From Sphingopyxis sp. (GTDB taxonomy: Bacteria > Pseudomonadota > Alphaproteobacteria > Sphingomonadales > Sphingomonadaceae): a stretch of 38,260 nucleotides of DNA. A model generated the notes under the pieces. It did no database searches, was not told the origin of the DNA, and saw only the letters and a program-made list of their open reading frames with translations. This document shows positions 1 to 8,467 of the stretch, one piece after another (within the stretch, counting starts at the first letter, position 1; every line of letters starts with the position of its first letter). The stretch is from positions 1-38,260 of the forward strand of contig NZ_JAEMQX010000029.1 of assembly GCF_016463645.1 (NCBI RefSeq). Reading direction: 5' to 3'. Made by a program: the position numbers and the translations under genes.

Positions 1-52
1 TTTGCACGCCGATCACCCCACGAAGGGGGTGCCTATTGCACGCTGATCCTCA
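1..52. mobile_element. Probable IS21-like insertion sequence terminus (remnant at window edge)
   Basis: A 13-bp motif TTGCACGC(C/T)GATC occurs twice in direct orientation, at 2-14 and 36-48, with one mismatch. Between them a short inverted repeat (acccc at 15-19, ggggt at 26-30) could fold. Repeated short motifs near the ends are typical of IS21-family elements, and I recall similar 'GCACGCCGATC' end sequences for that family. The following reading frame is closed by a TGA at 44-46 and opens just after it, as expected where an element has cut into a gene. The transposase genes would lie to the left of this window, so the family call is an inference. Confidence 0.4.
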
Positions 53-64
53 GATCCGGACCTG

Positions 65-610
65 GTGAAATTCTGCGAGGGACGGGACGATCTGATCCAA
101 TTGGACTCCGTTGCCCAGCTTCTCTCGCTGGCTCTGGCGTCAGCCCAGTTGGTGAAGCGTCTTGAAGCGCATGTCCGTGGAGACGCGTCCCTGCTCGAAA
201 GGCTGAGGGCACGCCTTAACTCCTATCGTCCGCGCCGTGTCGATATCGAGGTTGAAGATGTCGAGTTCTTCGATCTTGAGATTTCGAGCGTGTTTCTCGT
301 CGACGAATCCGAGGAGGGACAGGATTTTGTCCTTGAGGTCGAAGTCTTGGCTGAGGTCGAAGCCGACGTTCGTGAGACGGGTCATGAGTATGTCATCTCG
401 CGGCGGGGAGAGCCTGATTTGGATATTCGGACTTACCATGCTCGTCCAACTTCCAGCGCGGCTATTTATGTTGAGGTGCTGGTGTCCGAGGACGATAGTG
501 GCGAAGAGCCAGCCTTGGTGACGACCGATTGGGCTATCACATCGGGCGATATCGAGATCAAATTGCCATCTCAGTTCAGCAGGCGTGAAATCACCCTCGA
601 GGCGCGGTGA
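65..610 (+). CDS. Hypothetical protein, probably the C-terminal remnant of a larger gene
   Basis: This is an open frame of 181 codons from a GTG at 65. It has no convincing ribosome binding site, and an in-frame TGA lies just upstream at 44-46 within the IS-like end. The N-terminal half is helical (LLSLALASAQLVKRLEAHV). The rest is acidic and beta-rich with many VEV/LEVEV strands (about residues 60-180). That alternation resembles the C-terminal part that follows the PIN nuclease domain in DUF4935-type proteins, but no PIN catalytic residues are present and the resemblance is from memory. The frame has coding-like composition and ends 163 bp before the abiE-like operon. I interpret it as the 3' end of a gene truncated by the insertion sequence. 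Confidence 0.45.
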   Translation: MKFCEGRDDLIQLDSVAQLLSLALASAQLVKRLEAHVRGDASLLERLRARLNSYRPRRVDIEVEDVEFFDLEISSVFLVDESEEGQDFVLEVEVLAEVEADVRETGHEYVISRRGEPDLDIRTYHARPTSSAAIYVEVLVSEDDSGEEPALVTTDWAITSGDIEIKLPSQFSRREITLEAR

Positions 611-702
611 CGCCAAAATCCTTCGTTGACGCCACCGGAGCGTTGCCAGTTTCGACGCTTTCCAGATTTCAGATGAAATTTTTTCCATTTTTTTAATGCA
701 AA

Positions 703-718
703 TTTTCTGCGCAGCAAA
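703..718. promoter_or_regulatory. Candidate operator palindrome upstream of abiEi-like gene
   Basis: A 16-bp imperfect palindrome, ttttctgcgcagcaaa, has a perfect 8-bp core (ctgcgcag). It lies 56 bp before the AbiEi-like start, inside the most AT-rich stretch of the left region (about 660-770). AbiEi antitoxins are known to repress their own operon by binding inverted repeats in the promoter. Position and symmetry fit such a site. No binding is shown by the sequence itself. Confidence 0.3.
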
Positions 719-773
719 TATCAAGGTTTTTCCGAATATTCACTTTTAGGGTGATTTTTGCTGGGCACAAAAT

Positions 774-1871
774 ATGGCCGAATTTGAAAATTCTCAGCGC
801 GAATTGCTCGATGCGCTTTTGGAGGCGCTTTTGGCGCTGCCGCAGTCGCACGCGCAAATCGAGCGATATGAGGTCGAAATCGGGCCTCGCGGCCGCGCCG
901 ACGCCCTGATCGGCGCATATATCGGCCGCCAGCCGCTCTTATTGCTTGTCGAAATCAAGGCGCAGCTTTTTCCGCGCGATGTGCGCGAAGCAATCTGGCA
1001 GCTTCGGAATAATCAGGCCCATCTCAGCAATTCCGGTGACGACCGGGAAATCATTCCTTTTTTTGTCGCCCGTGCGATCTCGCCGGGCGCTCGAGAGATT
1101 TTTCGGGAAGAGCGCGTCGGATATTACGACCTCGGAGGCTCGCTTTATATTCCGGGGAAAAAGGCATTCATATTTCTCGATAAACCGGCTCCGAAAAAAG
1201 GGACGAAGAAATTCGATTCCATTTTTCAGGGGCAAAAGGCGCGCGCACTCCATGAAATTTATGAGAGGCGGCAGGACTGGCTGGGCGTGAAGGATCTCGC
1301 CGATGCGAGCGGCGTATCGCCCGCTACGGCTTCCGAGACCCTCACGGAACTCGAACGGCGCGAGTGGGTGGATGTGCAGGGGGCGGGTCCGTCGAAACAG
1401 CGTCGATTGCGCGCCGCACGGCCCCTTCTCGAAGCTTGGACCAGCTATGCGAGCGATCAGAAGGCGCCGACAGTGCGGCGTTACTATGTCCCGAAAGGGA
1501 GTGACGCACTGGCGCTGGCGCTGCGCCTTGATCAGGCGTGCGACGAGGCGAAAGCCGCCTATGCGGTCACCGGCGAGGTAGCCGCTCAAATCTATGCCCC
1601 CTATCTTTCTTCCATCTCGCAGCTTCGTTGCCGGATCGAGCCCGGGCAGAAGCTGATCGAGGCGCTGCTCAATCTCGACGCCCGGCCCGTGGCGGAGGGG
1701 TGGAATCTCGGTATCATCGAGGCGAAGAGCCGGCGCGATGTCGCGGTCGGCCAACGGATCGATGGCGTCTGCTATGCGCCGCCGCTGCAGGTCTATCTCG
1801 ACCTGCTCCAGGCGTCCGGCCGTTCCCGTGAATTGGCGATGCACCTCCGTAGCGAATGTCTGGATAAATAA
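774..1871 (+). CDS. abiEi: AbiEi-type antitoxin/repressor (type IV toxin-antitoxin) with nuclease-like N-terminus
   Basis: This 365-residue protein has three recognisable parts. Residues 1-100 hold a PD-(D/E)XK-like core: D43, then E60-x-K62 in a hydrophobic strand (LLLLVEIK). Residues about 115-140 carry a 'YYDLGGSLYI' segment that resembles the 'vDlaGNayl' motif of AbiEi_2 family members. Residues about 158-215 form a winged helix (LADASGVSPATASETLTELERREWV). The C-terminal 150 residues are unassigned. AbiEi proteins repress their operon and neutralise the partner nucleotidyltransferase AbiEii. The stop codon TAA shares one base with the ATG of the next gene, so the pair is translationally coupled. 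The start is the ATG at 774, although its Shine-Dalgarno sequence is poor. A palindrome upstream could be its operator. Whether the nuclease-like residues are catalytic is unknown. Confidence 0.7.
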   Translation: MAEFENSQRELLDALLEALLALPQSHAQIERYEVEIGPRGRADALIGAYIGRQPLLLLVEIKAQLFPRDVREAIWQLRNNQAHLSNSGDDREIIPFFVARAISPGAREIFREERVGYYDLGGSLYIPGKKAFIFLDKPAPKKGTKKFDSIFQGQKARALHEIYERRQDWLGVKDLADASGVSPATASETLTELERREWVDVQGAGPSKQRRLRAARPLLEAWTSYASDQKAPTVRRYYVPKGSDALALALRLDQACDEAKAAYAVTGEVAAQIYAPYLSSISQLRCRIEPGQKLIEALLNLDARPVAEGWNLGIIEAKSRRDVAVGQRIDGVCYAPPLQVYLDLLQASGRSRELAMHLRSECLDK

Positions 1872-2779
1872 TGCCCAAACCACAGACGATCAGCGGCTAT
1901 GAGGACATGGTCACCGACGCGTGCGAGCGCGTACTGGTCACGCTCCTGCGCGGGCTTGGACCATGGAAGGATTCGGTCTTTCTCGTCGGCGGACTCGCGC
2001 CGCGCTATCTCGTGACCGCCAGGCCGCCGAAAGTCCCGAAACATGCGGGCACGGGTGACGTCGATATCGTCGTCGACGTCGGAATCCTCACGACGACCGA
2101 AGCCTACAGTACGCTAGAAGAAAATCTAAAGGCGATGAACTTCGAGCGCGCCGAGAATGAAAAGGGTGCGAAGCAATCCTGGCGGTGGCGCGCCGAGATC
2201 GAGGACGGCACGACGATGATCCTCGAGTTTCTGGCGGACTCGCCGGAACTTGGAGGCGGCAAGGTAAAGGAACTTCCTTCGGACGGAAATGTCTCGGCGT
2301 TGAACATCCCCCACGCTTCCATGGTGTTCGACCATCACGGGACCGTCGAAATCACGGCGGACCTGCTGAACGGTAAGGGCCGTGCCACCGAGGTCGTGCG
2401 CTACGCTGATATCGTCACCTTCACCTGTCTCAAGGCCTTTGCTTTCGATCAGAGGTTCGAGCGCAAGGATGCGCACGACCTGATCTACTGCATCGAGAAT
2501 CTGGAAGGTGGCGTCGGCGCGGCGCAATCCGCATTCGCGGCTGCACTGACCGGTCCGCATGCCGAGGCGATACGCGAGGCTCTTACTCGCATGGCGGCTC
2601 GCTTCCGCGATCCCAATCCCGACGAGAGCTATTTGCGCGACGGGCCCGTCGCCGTGGCAAGTTTCGAAGACGACGAAGCCGATGTCTCGGCCGACCCCGA
2701 TCTGCTGAACGCCCGGATCTTGCGGCAGCGACATGCCGCGGAAATTATGGCCGACTTCCTCAAGGCATTCGAAATCTGA
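1871..2779 (+). CDS. abiEii: AbiEii-type nucleotidyltransferase (type IV toxin component)
   Basis: This 302-residue protein has the hallmarks of a minimal nucleotidyltransferase. A VGG turn lies at residues 39-41 and is followed about 20 residues later by T-G-D63-V-D65-I, the GG...DxD pair that binds metal and NTP. D69 and later strands (TMILEFLAD) complete the pattern. The middle contains 'CLKAFAFDQRFERKDAHDLIYCIE', the helical segment with K and KD.HDL found in AbiEii/NTP-transferase proteins. AbiEii toxins transfer nucleotides to RNA targets (tRNA in characterised members) and arrest growth during phage infection. The start ATG overlaps the antitoxin stop by one base. Together the two genes form a complete bicistronic type IV system. 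A role in plasmid or ICE maintenance is an alternative to phage defence. Confidence 0.7.
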   Translation: MPKPQTISGYEDMVTDACERVLVTLLRGLGPWKDSVFLVGGLAPRYLVTARPPKVPKHAGTGDVDIVVDVGILTTTEAYSTLEENLKAMNFERAENEKGAKQSWRWRAEIEDGTTMILEFLADSPELGGGKVKELPSDGNVSALNIPHASMVFDHHGTVEITADLLNGKGRATEVVRYADIVTFTCLKAFAFDQRFERKDAHDLIYCIENLEGGVGAAQSAFAAALTGPHAEAIREALTRMAARFRDPNPDESYLRDGPVAVASFEDDEADVSADPDLLNARILRQRHAAEIMADFLKAFEI

Positions 2780-2831
2780 TGACGAAGGCTGTGATCGCAG
2801 TTTCGTTCCGGCGCATTCCAAGAGCTTGCCC

Positions 2832-3548
2832 GTGAACAAAGCGATCATAGTCGGCGCGAGTTCAGGGATCGGCCGAGAGCTGGCGATGCTGCTCTCGCAT
2901 CATGGCTATTCGGTTGGCGTCACCAGTCGGCGCCGCGACCTGCTCGCCAATCTCGCTGGCAATTCTTCCGGTTCGATAATCTACGAGGCGTTCGACGTGG
3001 CCGACACGACCGCGATGCAACGCGGACTCGCCGCCCTGATCGAGCGGCTTGGCGGGCTCGACTTGCTGGTGATCAGTGCCGGGGTCGGCCACATAAATGC
3101 CGATCTTGTCTGGGAGGCGGAACGCGAGACCATCGCGGTGAATGTCGAAGGTTTCGCGGCCGCGGCCAATATCGGCATGCAGCACTTCATCGCCCAAGGC
3201 ACGGGGCATCTGGTGGCCATTTCGTCGATCGCGGGATTGCGGGGAAGCGGCGACGCGCCTGCCTACAATGCGTCCAAGGCCTTCGTCTCCAACTATATGG
3301 AGGCGCTACGCCAGAACATGGCGCGCCGGGGCCTGCCGATTGCAACGACCGACGTGCGGCCCGGCTTCGTCGACACCGCGATGGCGAAGGGTGACGGACT
3401 CTTCTGGGTTGCTTCGCCTGAAAAGGCGGCGAAGCAGATCTACGGCGCCATCCGCGCCCGTAAGTCTCATGCCTATGTCACCAAACGCTGGTGGCTCGTC
3501 GCTGGCCTGATGAAACTTCTGCCGAACGCCATCTACGACCGACTCTAG
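2832..3548 (+). CDS. Short-chain dehydrogenase/reductase (SDR)
   Basis: This is a classical SDR of 238 residues starting at GTG 2832, chosen because the Rossmann fold begins immediately (NKAIIVGASSGIG). The cofactor loop G8-A-S-S-G-I-G14, the 'SAG' motif after strand 4, and the catalytic triad S132-Y145-x3-K149 (YNASK) are all present, so the enzyme should be active as an NAD(P)-dependent oxidoreductase. After the YxxxK helix it carries 'TTDVRPGFVDTAMA', the PG motif of the family. The substrate cannot be deduced. The gene follows the abiE-like pair by about 50 bp on the same strand and may be co-transcribed with it, but no functional link is evident. It ends 59 bp before the convergent TrlF-type gene. 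Confidence 0.85.
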   Translation: MNKAIIVGASSGIGRELAMLLSHHGYSVGVTSRRRDLLANLAGNSSGSIIYEAFDVADTTAMQRGLAALIERLGGLDLLVISAGVGHINADLVWEAERETIAVNVEGFAAAANIGMQHFIAQGTGHLVAISSIAGLRGSGDAPAYNASKAFVSNYMEALRQNMARRGLPIATTDVRPGFVDTAMAKGDGLFWVASPEKAAKQIYGAIRARKSHAYVTKRWWLVAGLMKLLPNAIYDRL

Positions 3549-3607
3549 CCGCTCGCGCCTCCGGTCAGGGCATCTGCATGAAGGCGCTGACCTATCGAGA
3601 CTGTTAA

Positions 3608-6280
3608 CTAAACGACGCCGTAGATTGTGGCACGCCGCTTGAACGCCTCCGCCGATCCTTCGAGAATATCGCAAGCAAATTGTCGGGTGTCGGGATGGTC
3701 GATCGAGCCACTCGATACGATCCGCCCATTGTCATCCTGCGCCTTCAGCACGATGATTTGTTCCGCATCCCCCAGCACAGCGATATTCGCATTATGGGTT
3801 ACGATGATCACCTGACGTCTCTCTTTTGCCCGGCGAAGGACGGGAACAAGCGTTTGATAAATGAACTCGCTGTCCAGATGATCTTCGGGCTGATCGATGA
3901 TGAGTGGACGGTTCGATTCCGCCGAGAGCATGAGGGCAAGCAACACGGACTGTTTCTGCCCCAGGCTAAGCCGGCTGAAATCCCGGATCATCGGCTGCGG
4001 CCTGCCGACCATGGACTTTGCGACGATCAACTGCGGCTTGTCGCTAACTTCGACTGCCTGAAGCTTGTACATAACCTCAGGCGGCGACAGGTTATCGATG
4101 ATGGATTGGGCATCGGCGTCGGAGAAGACCGTTGATCCGTCCTTCTCCTTCACGCCCTTGATTGTTGCCTTGTCCTTCTTCAGCACGGCTTGCACCAATA
4201 CAGGCAATGACAGAGTTTCGATCAGCAACTCTGCCCTCGGTACCCGCGACGTCCGCCAGCTCATCGCCTCACTGATGACGGAGCTGCCCGACGGTGAATA
4301 TGCGCTGTGAAGAAACTTCAGCGACACGCTGAGGTCGGTCAGGACCGCCTTGAGAGTGGTGCTCGCCTTGACACCATACGCGCTTCGCTTGGTTGCAATC
4401 CGTTGTCGGATTTCCCAGCGCTTCTTCACGAGCTCGGCGCGTTCCTTTCGTGCTCGGTCGAGGGCGGGCTCCCATGTTTTCAGCTTCCGTAGGCGCTCGG
4501 TCAACTTGGCCTCGTCAGTGGACAGGCTATTGATGAATACAATGTCGAGGCGGACCCCGCTTTGCTCGAGCGCTTCGCGTTTCTGATCGATTTCGGCCTT
4601 GGCCGCGGCTTCCTTGACGCGCCATGCGGCCAATTCGCGTTCCATAACTGTGCCGAGGGCCTTGGCTGCGTCTTGAAGATCTGTTTCCGCGGCAACGACC
4701 TTCGATTTGAAAGCCGACGCTTGAGTTGCGATGGCTTGATACTCGTCGCCGCCAATGGTGAGGTCGGCAGGATCGACAGATGTCTCGATACTCTCGATAC
4801 ACTCCCGAAGCGCCTCGTTGGAGGTAAGTCCGAGAAGCTCATCCAGATCACGGCGAAGCGATGAGCGAACCTCCTTCTCCTTTTCAAGCTTTCGGATGAG
4901 GGCGATCACCTCTTTGCCCTTTTGTGCTTCGAGCGCGGCCAACTGGGACTTCTTATATTTGAGATCGCGGTCCACGCCCGGAATGAGAGCGACATATTCC
5001 GTAGCCTTTTTGAGCTCGGCTTCGGAATCTAGAAGTGCCTGCCGAACTTCCCTTTCCTCCTTGAGGTCGGCCGAAACTCCGATGAAACGATCGAGGAAGC
5101 TCAACAATCCCGCAGGGTCGGCAGTGGCATTCTGGCTGATCGTCGCAGCCTCGCTCTGCGCATAACATTCGACCGCGAAATGGGGTAGCAATGCCTCCGG
5201 ATCATCGGGATCCTCGACGTTGGAATCGCGGCGTCGCTGCATCCTTATCGTCTGCCCCGACTGGTCATTGACCACGAGATCTATGAGGTCAGGCCAAACC
5301 TCAGAGTCCACCACATCGCCAGCACCGGAATGACCCGTCAGACAACGAATTGCTTCGAAGGTCGTCGACTTACCGGTGCCGCGCCCCCCGATGATGCAGT
5401 TGAGGTTCGGGCTGAAATGCACGCCTTGATCGCTGAGGAAGCCGCCGTGCATGGCCAATGCCCGCACCATGGGAATCCGTGCCGGCACATCTTCCTCAAT
5501 GCGCACACGGGCATCGCTGTCTTGCAGCGCCAGCCGCAAAGCGTCGAAGTTGACCTCCTGCATCTTGTACCGGGTGACCTTGCGGTCGCCGGCGGCGTTT
5601 CGTCCCAACGCATTGAGCGTATGCGAATCCGAATTGAGTAGCCGCGCCAGAAATTGCGACTTTCCAAGGCCGAGGGCATCTATCCGTTGGCGGCCAAGGG
5701 TCTTTCTATCGCCATCGGGGTCGAGGTCCGAATAGGAGATTTCGCTGTCGGCACGCTTCAGTTCGATTCCGAGAAGGGCTGCATGGCAAATTATGTCTTT
5801 CTTGTGGGGCGGGTTGCCCGGAATTTCCGTTTCTAGGCCCTTCCCACCATCGACATGTGCGAGGATCGCAAATCCACCGCCCTGTTTCACAAGATCAAGA
5901 ATATCCACGACGCCATTCGAGCACCGCGAGTTCGCGGTATTTCGATCGGCAAGCGAAAGCTTCGCATGAAAGCGCGCCAGCGCGTCCAATGTAGCAAAAT
6001 AACAAAGCAGGTGGCCATGAGGCGTCGACAACTCGACGGCGGGAACGACGAGCAGGCCGGTTCCTTTCGCAGCTTCAATCGCTGGCCCGACACCTCCGAT
6101 TTCGTTGTGATCGGCAATCGCGATAATGTCCAAGCCCTCCGACCTCGCGGTCGCGACAATTGCTTCCGGGGTAGCGGTCGCGTCGCTGACATCATGGGAG
6201 CCAGCGATGCTATGAATATGAAGATCGCCACGGAAGAACCGGGCGCCGTTGTCCAGGGCCAGAGCCTGAGTGATATCCAT
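3608..6280 (-). CDS. TrlF-family protein: PHP phosphoesterase domain fused to SMC/ABC-like ATPase
   Basis: This 890-residue protein starts at ATG 6280 with a good Shine-Dalgarno sequence (GGGAGG about 7 nt upstream). Residues 15-250 are a PHP domain with the metal-binding motifs D-L-H21-I-H23-S, A-D57-H58-N, E83, H88-G-H90 and S-D-S-H220. From about 275 an SMC/RecN-like ATPase begins, with Walker A GGRGTGKS at 298-305. A long charged coiled coil occupies roughly 400-620. The ABC signature LSLGQKQS is at 771-778, Walker B LIIDQPEDHLD at 793-803, and the switch His is H829 (VTHN). NCBI family naming calls this arrangement TrlF. The architecture is common in defence islands and suggests a nuclease or phosphoesterase gated by an ATPase. 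All catalytic motifs are intact. Position next to an AbiE pair supports a defence role, which remains inferred. Confidence 0.8.
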   Translation of the reverse strand: MDITQALALDNGARFFRGDLHIHSIAGSHDVSDATATPEAIVATARSEGLDIIAIADHNEIGGVGPAIEAAKGTGLLVVPAVELSTPHGHLLCYFATLDALARFHAKLSLADRNTANSRCSNGVVDILDLVKQGGGFAILAHVDGGKGLETEIPGNPPHKKDIICHAALLGIELKRADSEISYSDLDPDGDRKTLGRQRIDALGLGKSQFLARLLNSDSHTLNALGRNAAGDRKVTRYKMQEVNFDALRLALQDSDARVRIEEDVPARIPMVRALAMHGGFLSDQGVHFSPNLNCIIGGRGTGKSTTFEAIRCLTGHSGAGDVVDSEVWPDLIDLVVNDQSGQTIRMQRRRDSNVEDPDDPEALLPHFAVECYAQSEAATISQNATADPAGLLSFLDRFIGVSADLKEEREVRQALLDSEAELKKATEYVALIPGVDRDLKYKKSQLAALEAQKGKEVIALIRKLEKEKEVRSSLRRDLDELLGLTSNEALRECIESIETSVDPADLTIGGDEYQAIATQASAFKSKVVAAETDLQDAAKALGTVMERELAAWRVKEAAAKAEIDQKREALEQSGVRLDIVFINSLSTDEAKLTERLRKLKTWEPALDRARKERAELVKKRWEIRQRIATKRSAYGVKASTTLKAVLTDLSVSLKFLHSAYSPSGSSVISEAMSWRTSRVPRAELLIETLSLPVLVQAVLKKDKATIKGVKEKDGSTVFSDADAQSIIDNLSPPEVMYKLQAVEVSDKPQLIVAKSMVGRPQPMIRDFSRLSLGQKQSVLLALMLSAESNRPLIIDQPEDHLDSEFIYQTLVPVLRRAKERRQVIIVTHNANIAVLGDAEQIIVLKAQDDNGRIVSSGSIDHPDTRQFACDILEGSAEAFKRRATIYGVV

Positions 6281-6559
6281 TATGCCCTCCCGACGCTTTT
6301 TTAGGCTTTCTAACCTGTTAGTTCAGCACGAACATTCCGCGGCTAGGTTCATAAAGGCAATGACCGAGAGGCACCACTCAAGTTCAAAAGCTTTTTGCTC
6401 CACATCGGCTCGCTCTTTCGTGGGGAAGGCCATTGATCGCGTCGGACAACTTCGCCGCGCACATTGAGCGGTTTCTTGAGTTTCCAGAGGTTCGGTCACG
6501 ACGACGGAACTATCGGCCCGAGGCGCCGTTGCTCTCTTTGGCCCGGCAAGGAAATCATC

Positions 6560-6688
6560 ATGGCAAACGCACCGCCCGACCCGCATCCCGATTCTCTGCC
6601 GACCGGCCCCGAGCAAGTTCCGGAGCAGGTTCCCCTTCCTGATGATGACGGTAGGGAAAGCGTCGACGATGTGCCCGAAGCGGAATGA
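6560..6688 (+). CDS. Small Pro/Asp/Glu-rich hypothetical protein (42 aa)
   Basis: A short frame starts at ATG 6560 behind an AAGGAAA sequence at 6548-6554. It encodes 42 residues beginning MANAPPDPHPDSLP. The product is rich in proline and acidic residues, with a PEQVPEQVP repeat. It has no membrane segment or Cys and is probably disordered. The good ribosome binding site and a following perfect hairpin (6751-6780) favour a real transcription unit. Function is unknown. Confidence 0.45.
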   Translation: MANAPPDPHPDSLPTGPEQVPEQVPLPDDDGRESVDDVPEAE

Positions 6689-6750
6689 TTGGCGGGCATA
6701 GCGCGTCGCCTGTGGCAGAGCGGCGCGCCGACTCAGCGAGCAGAAATGGT

Positions 6751-6780
6751 AAGCCCCGCTACATCGCTGCAGCGGGGCTT
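6751..6780. terminator. Perfect 10-bp inverted repeat, possible terminator
   Basis: The arms aagccccgct (6751-6760) and agcggggctt (6771-6780) are exact reverse complements around a 10-nt loop. No T-run follows on the plus strand (ccctag). Termination of the small 6560-6688 gene is therefore plausible but not typical. Confidence 0.4.
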
Positions 6781-6896
6781 CCCTAGATTGCATCCGAAGA
6801 TGCCATCAAATTCTGCCATTCTTTCGTCTGGACAGGTAAGTGAAACGTGCCGGGCGCGCGATGGTTCCGTGGGCTACTTCGAGGCCCGGAATTTTT

Positions 6897-7802
6897 CTAT
6901 CGCCGCAGCGTGACCGCGATCGGGCAGTGGTCCGAATAATGCTTCTCGCCGGGCGCATAGAGCGTTTCGCTGAACCCCGTCCGGTCGGCGGCGGCGCGCC
7001 GGTCGAGCACGATATGATCGATGAAACTGTCGTAACGCGGATCGCAGGCCGGCGGCTGGCCCGCGTCGGCGAGCATCAAATCGGCGTTGGCCGGATCGCC
7101 ATCGTCGATTTTAGTCCAGATCGCGTCGCCGGGAAGCGCGAGCCGCCGGTTCCAGTCGCCCAGCACCGCGAAGCGCTCGGGCCCGGCGGCGGCCGCGTCG
7201 ATCCAGGCTTCGAGCGCCGGAATCTGGTCCTGGAATATGGGGCAGGCCTTCGCCTCGTTCCCGGAGAAGCAGCCTGACTTGAGGTGGATGCCGAGAAGGC
7301 GGATCGGTGTGCGGCCCTCGGGGCGGAGCGTGATGTCGACGCCCGAGCGAAGCTGTTCGTTGCCGCGCATCAGCGACGTCACATCGGCATGGCGATCGAA
7401 GGCCATATCCTTGCGGATCGCAAAACCGACCGCTTGGCGGATCACCGTCTGCGACGGGAACTTGCCGCCGCAGGTGCCGCCCGGCGCGCCCTTCCGCGCT
7501 TCCATGATCACGACATATTTGGCGGGGTCGAAGACCCGCGCCGCGGCGGTCTCATTCTCGGCCTCCTGAAAGGCGATCACATCGGCGTCGAGGTCGTCGA
7601 CGATGCGGCGCATCGCGGCATAATCGCTGTCATCCCTGGGGTTGCAGCCTTCGCCGTTCCTCGCGGCGAGAAATTCAAGGTTCCAGCTCGCCAGCTTGAG
7701 CGGTTTCGACGGAACAGACGGGTTTGCGGGTGCGGAGGCCGCGGGCGAGCAGGCAGCAGCCAGCAGGAGCAGGGCGGATGCGATGAGGCGGTGGGGAAGC
7801 AT
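6897..7802 (-). CDS. Endonuclease/exonuclease/phosphatase (EEP) family protein, exported or lipoprotein
   Basis: This 301-residue protein begins with a signal sequence (MLPHRLIASALLLLAAAC). Cys18 could be lipidated, although the -3 residue is Ala rather than the usual Leu. The mature part is a full EEP (DNase I-like) fold with the motifs in order: SWNLEFL (metal-binding N and E), DVIAFQEAE, the central 'IRLLGIHLKSGC', 'VLGDWNRRL' (D and N), 'FIDHIVL' and the terminal 'YSDHCPI' catalytic Asp-His. Such exported enzymes hydrolyse phosphodiester or phosphomonoester bonds in nucleic acids, nucleotides or lipids. Specificity cannot be read here. It is transcribed divergently from the HU gene, with a 140-bp shared upstream region. 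All core motifs are intact. Confidence 0.85.
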   Translation of the reverse strand: MLPHRLIASALLLLAAACSPAASAPANPSVPSKPLKLASWNLEFLAARNGEGCNPRDDSDYAAMRRIVDDLDADVIAFQEAENETAAARVFDPAKYVVIMEARKGAPGGTCGGKFPSQTVIRQAVGFAIRKDMAFDRHADVTSLMRGNEQLRSGVDITLRPEGRTPIRLLGIHLKSGCFSGNEAKACPIFQDQIPALEAWIDAAAAGPERFAVLGDWNRRLALPGDAIWTKIDDGDPANADLMLADAGQPPACDPRYDSFIDHIVLDRRAAADRTGFSETLYAPGEKHYSDHCPIAVTLRR

Positions 7803-7942
7803 CCGCCGCTACTGCCGCACGCCGCCACCGAGTGCAACTCGCCGTGCCGCGCCTTGGCGCGGCGCAGATGGCGCCGATCCGTCCGCGGCGCTATAGCGCC
7901 CGCCCGGCCGGGATCCTTCCGGCCGCTCAAGGAGATGATTTT

Positions 7943-8218
7943 ATGAACCACGCCGAACTGTCGGACAGCGTCGCAACCGCACTTGGCCTGAGCAAGGCCG
8001 ATGCGAAGAAGGCTGTCGATGCCGTTTTCGCCGCGATCACCGACGCCGCCGCCAAGGGCGACGAAGTCTCGGTGAACGGCTTCGGCAAGTTCAAGGTCAA
8101 GGAATCGGCCGCGCGTGAAGGCCGCAATCCCTCGACCGGCGAAACCATCCAGATTGCGGCTTCGAAGAAGCTGACCTTTGGCGCCGCGAAGGCCGTCAAG
8201 GATCGTCTGAACGGCTGA
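7943..8218 (+). CDS. HU/IHF-family DNA-binding protein
   Basis: This 91-residue histone-like protein starts at ATG 7943 behind an AAGGAGA ribosome binding site at 7929-7935. The N-terminal helices (LSDSVATALGLSKADAKKAVDAVF) are followed by 'VSVNGFGKFKVKESAAREGRNPSTGE', the saddle and arm region with the conserved R-N-P-x-T/S-G-E tip. The C-terminal 'KKLTFGAAKAVKDRLNG' completes the family pattern at full length. HU proteins bend DNA and assist replication, recombination and repression. A stable inverted repeat directly after the stop probably terminates the transcript. Whether this is the chromosomal HU or an extra copy carried by the element cannot be told from the window. Confidence 0.92.
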   Translation: MNHAELSDSVATALGLSKADAKKAVDAVFAAITDAAAKGDEVSVNGFGKFKVKESAAREGRNPSTGETIQIAASKKLTFGAAKAVKDRLNG

Positions 8219-8226
8219 GCCGGTAC

Positions 8227-8251
8227 GTCCCGCCGGCGTGCCCGGCGGGAC
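8227..8251 (+). terminator. GC-rich hairpin after HU gene
   Basis: The arms gtcccgccg (8227-8235) and cggcgggac (8243-8251) pair perfectly around a 7-nt loop, 8 bases after the HU stop codon. No U-tract follows, so it may stabilise the mRNA end or act as a weak terminator. Confidence 0.5.
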
Positions 8252-8366
8252 GGCCGCGCGGCGGCATGTCGGGCGCGGCATCTGATGAGCGTGCTCTGGC
8301 CTCGCAGGCTCGGCCAGGGGTCGCACTTTTGTCTTGGCCGCGCGGCACACTCGGCTCGCTATCCTT

Positions 8367-8411
8367 GCGGGGCGGCGGCTAGGCACGGGCGCGCATCGCA
8401 CGCCGCCCCGC
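8367..8411. repeat. Inverted repeat in the HU-SRAP convergent intergenic region
   Basis: The arms gcggggcggcg (8367-8377) and cgccgccccgc (8401-8411) are exact 11-bp reverse complements with a 23-nt spacer. They lie between the HU gene and the convergent SRAP-like gene. The whole 8219-8467 interval has no reading frame I can support and is rich in GC palindromes. It could contribute to bidirectional termination or be a small structured transcript. Confidence 0.4.
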
Positions 8412-8467
8412 TGCGGGCTCGCCAAGAGTGCGGTTGTTCGGGCCCTGCGGGCCGGCGACATCATGAT

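Noticed and set aside
939..1883. Minus-strand frame of 314 codons opposite the AbiEi-like gene
   Set aside because: No domain and no ribosome binding site, while the plus-strand gene has recognisable domains and is coupled to its partner.
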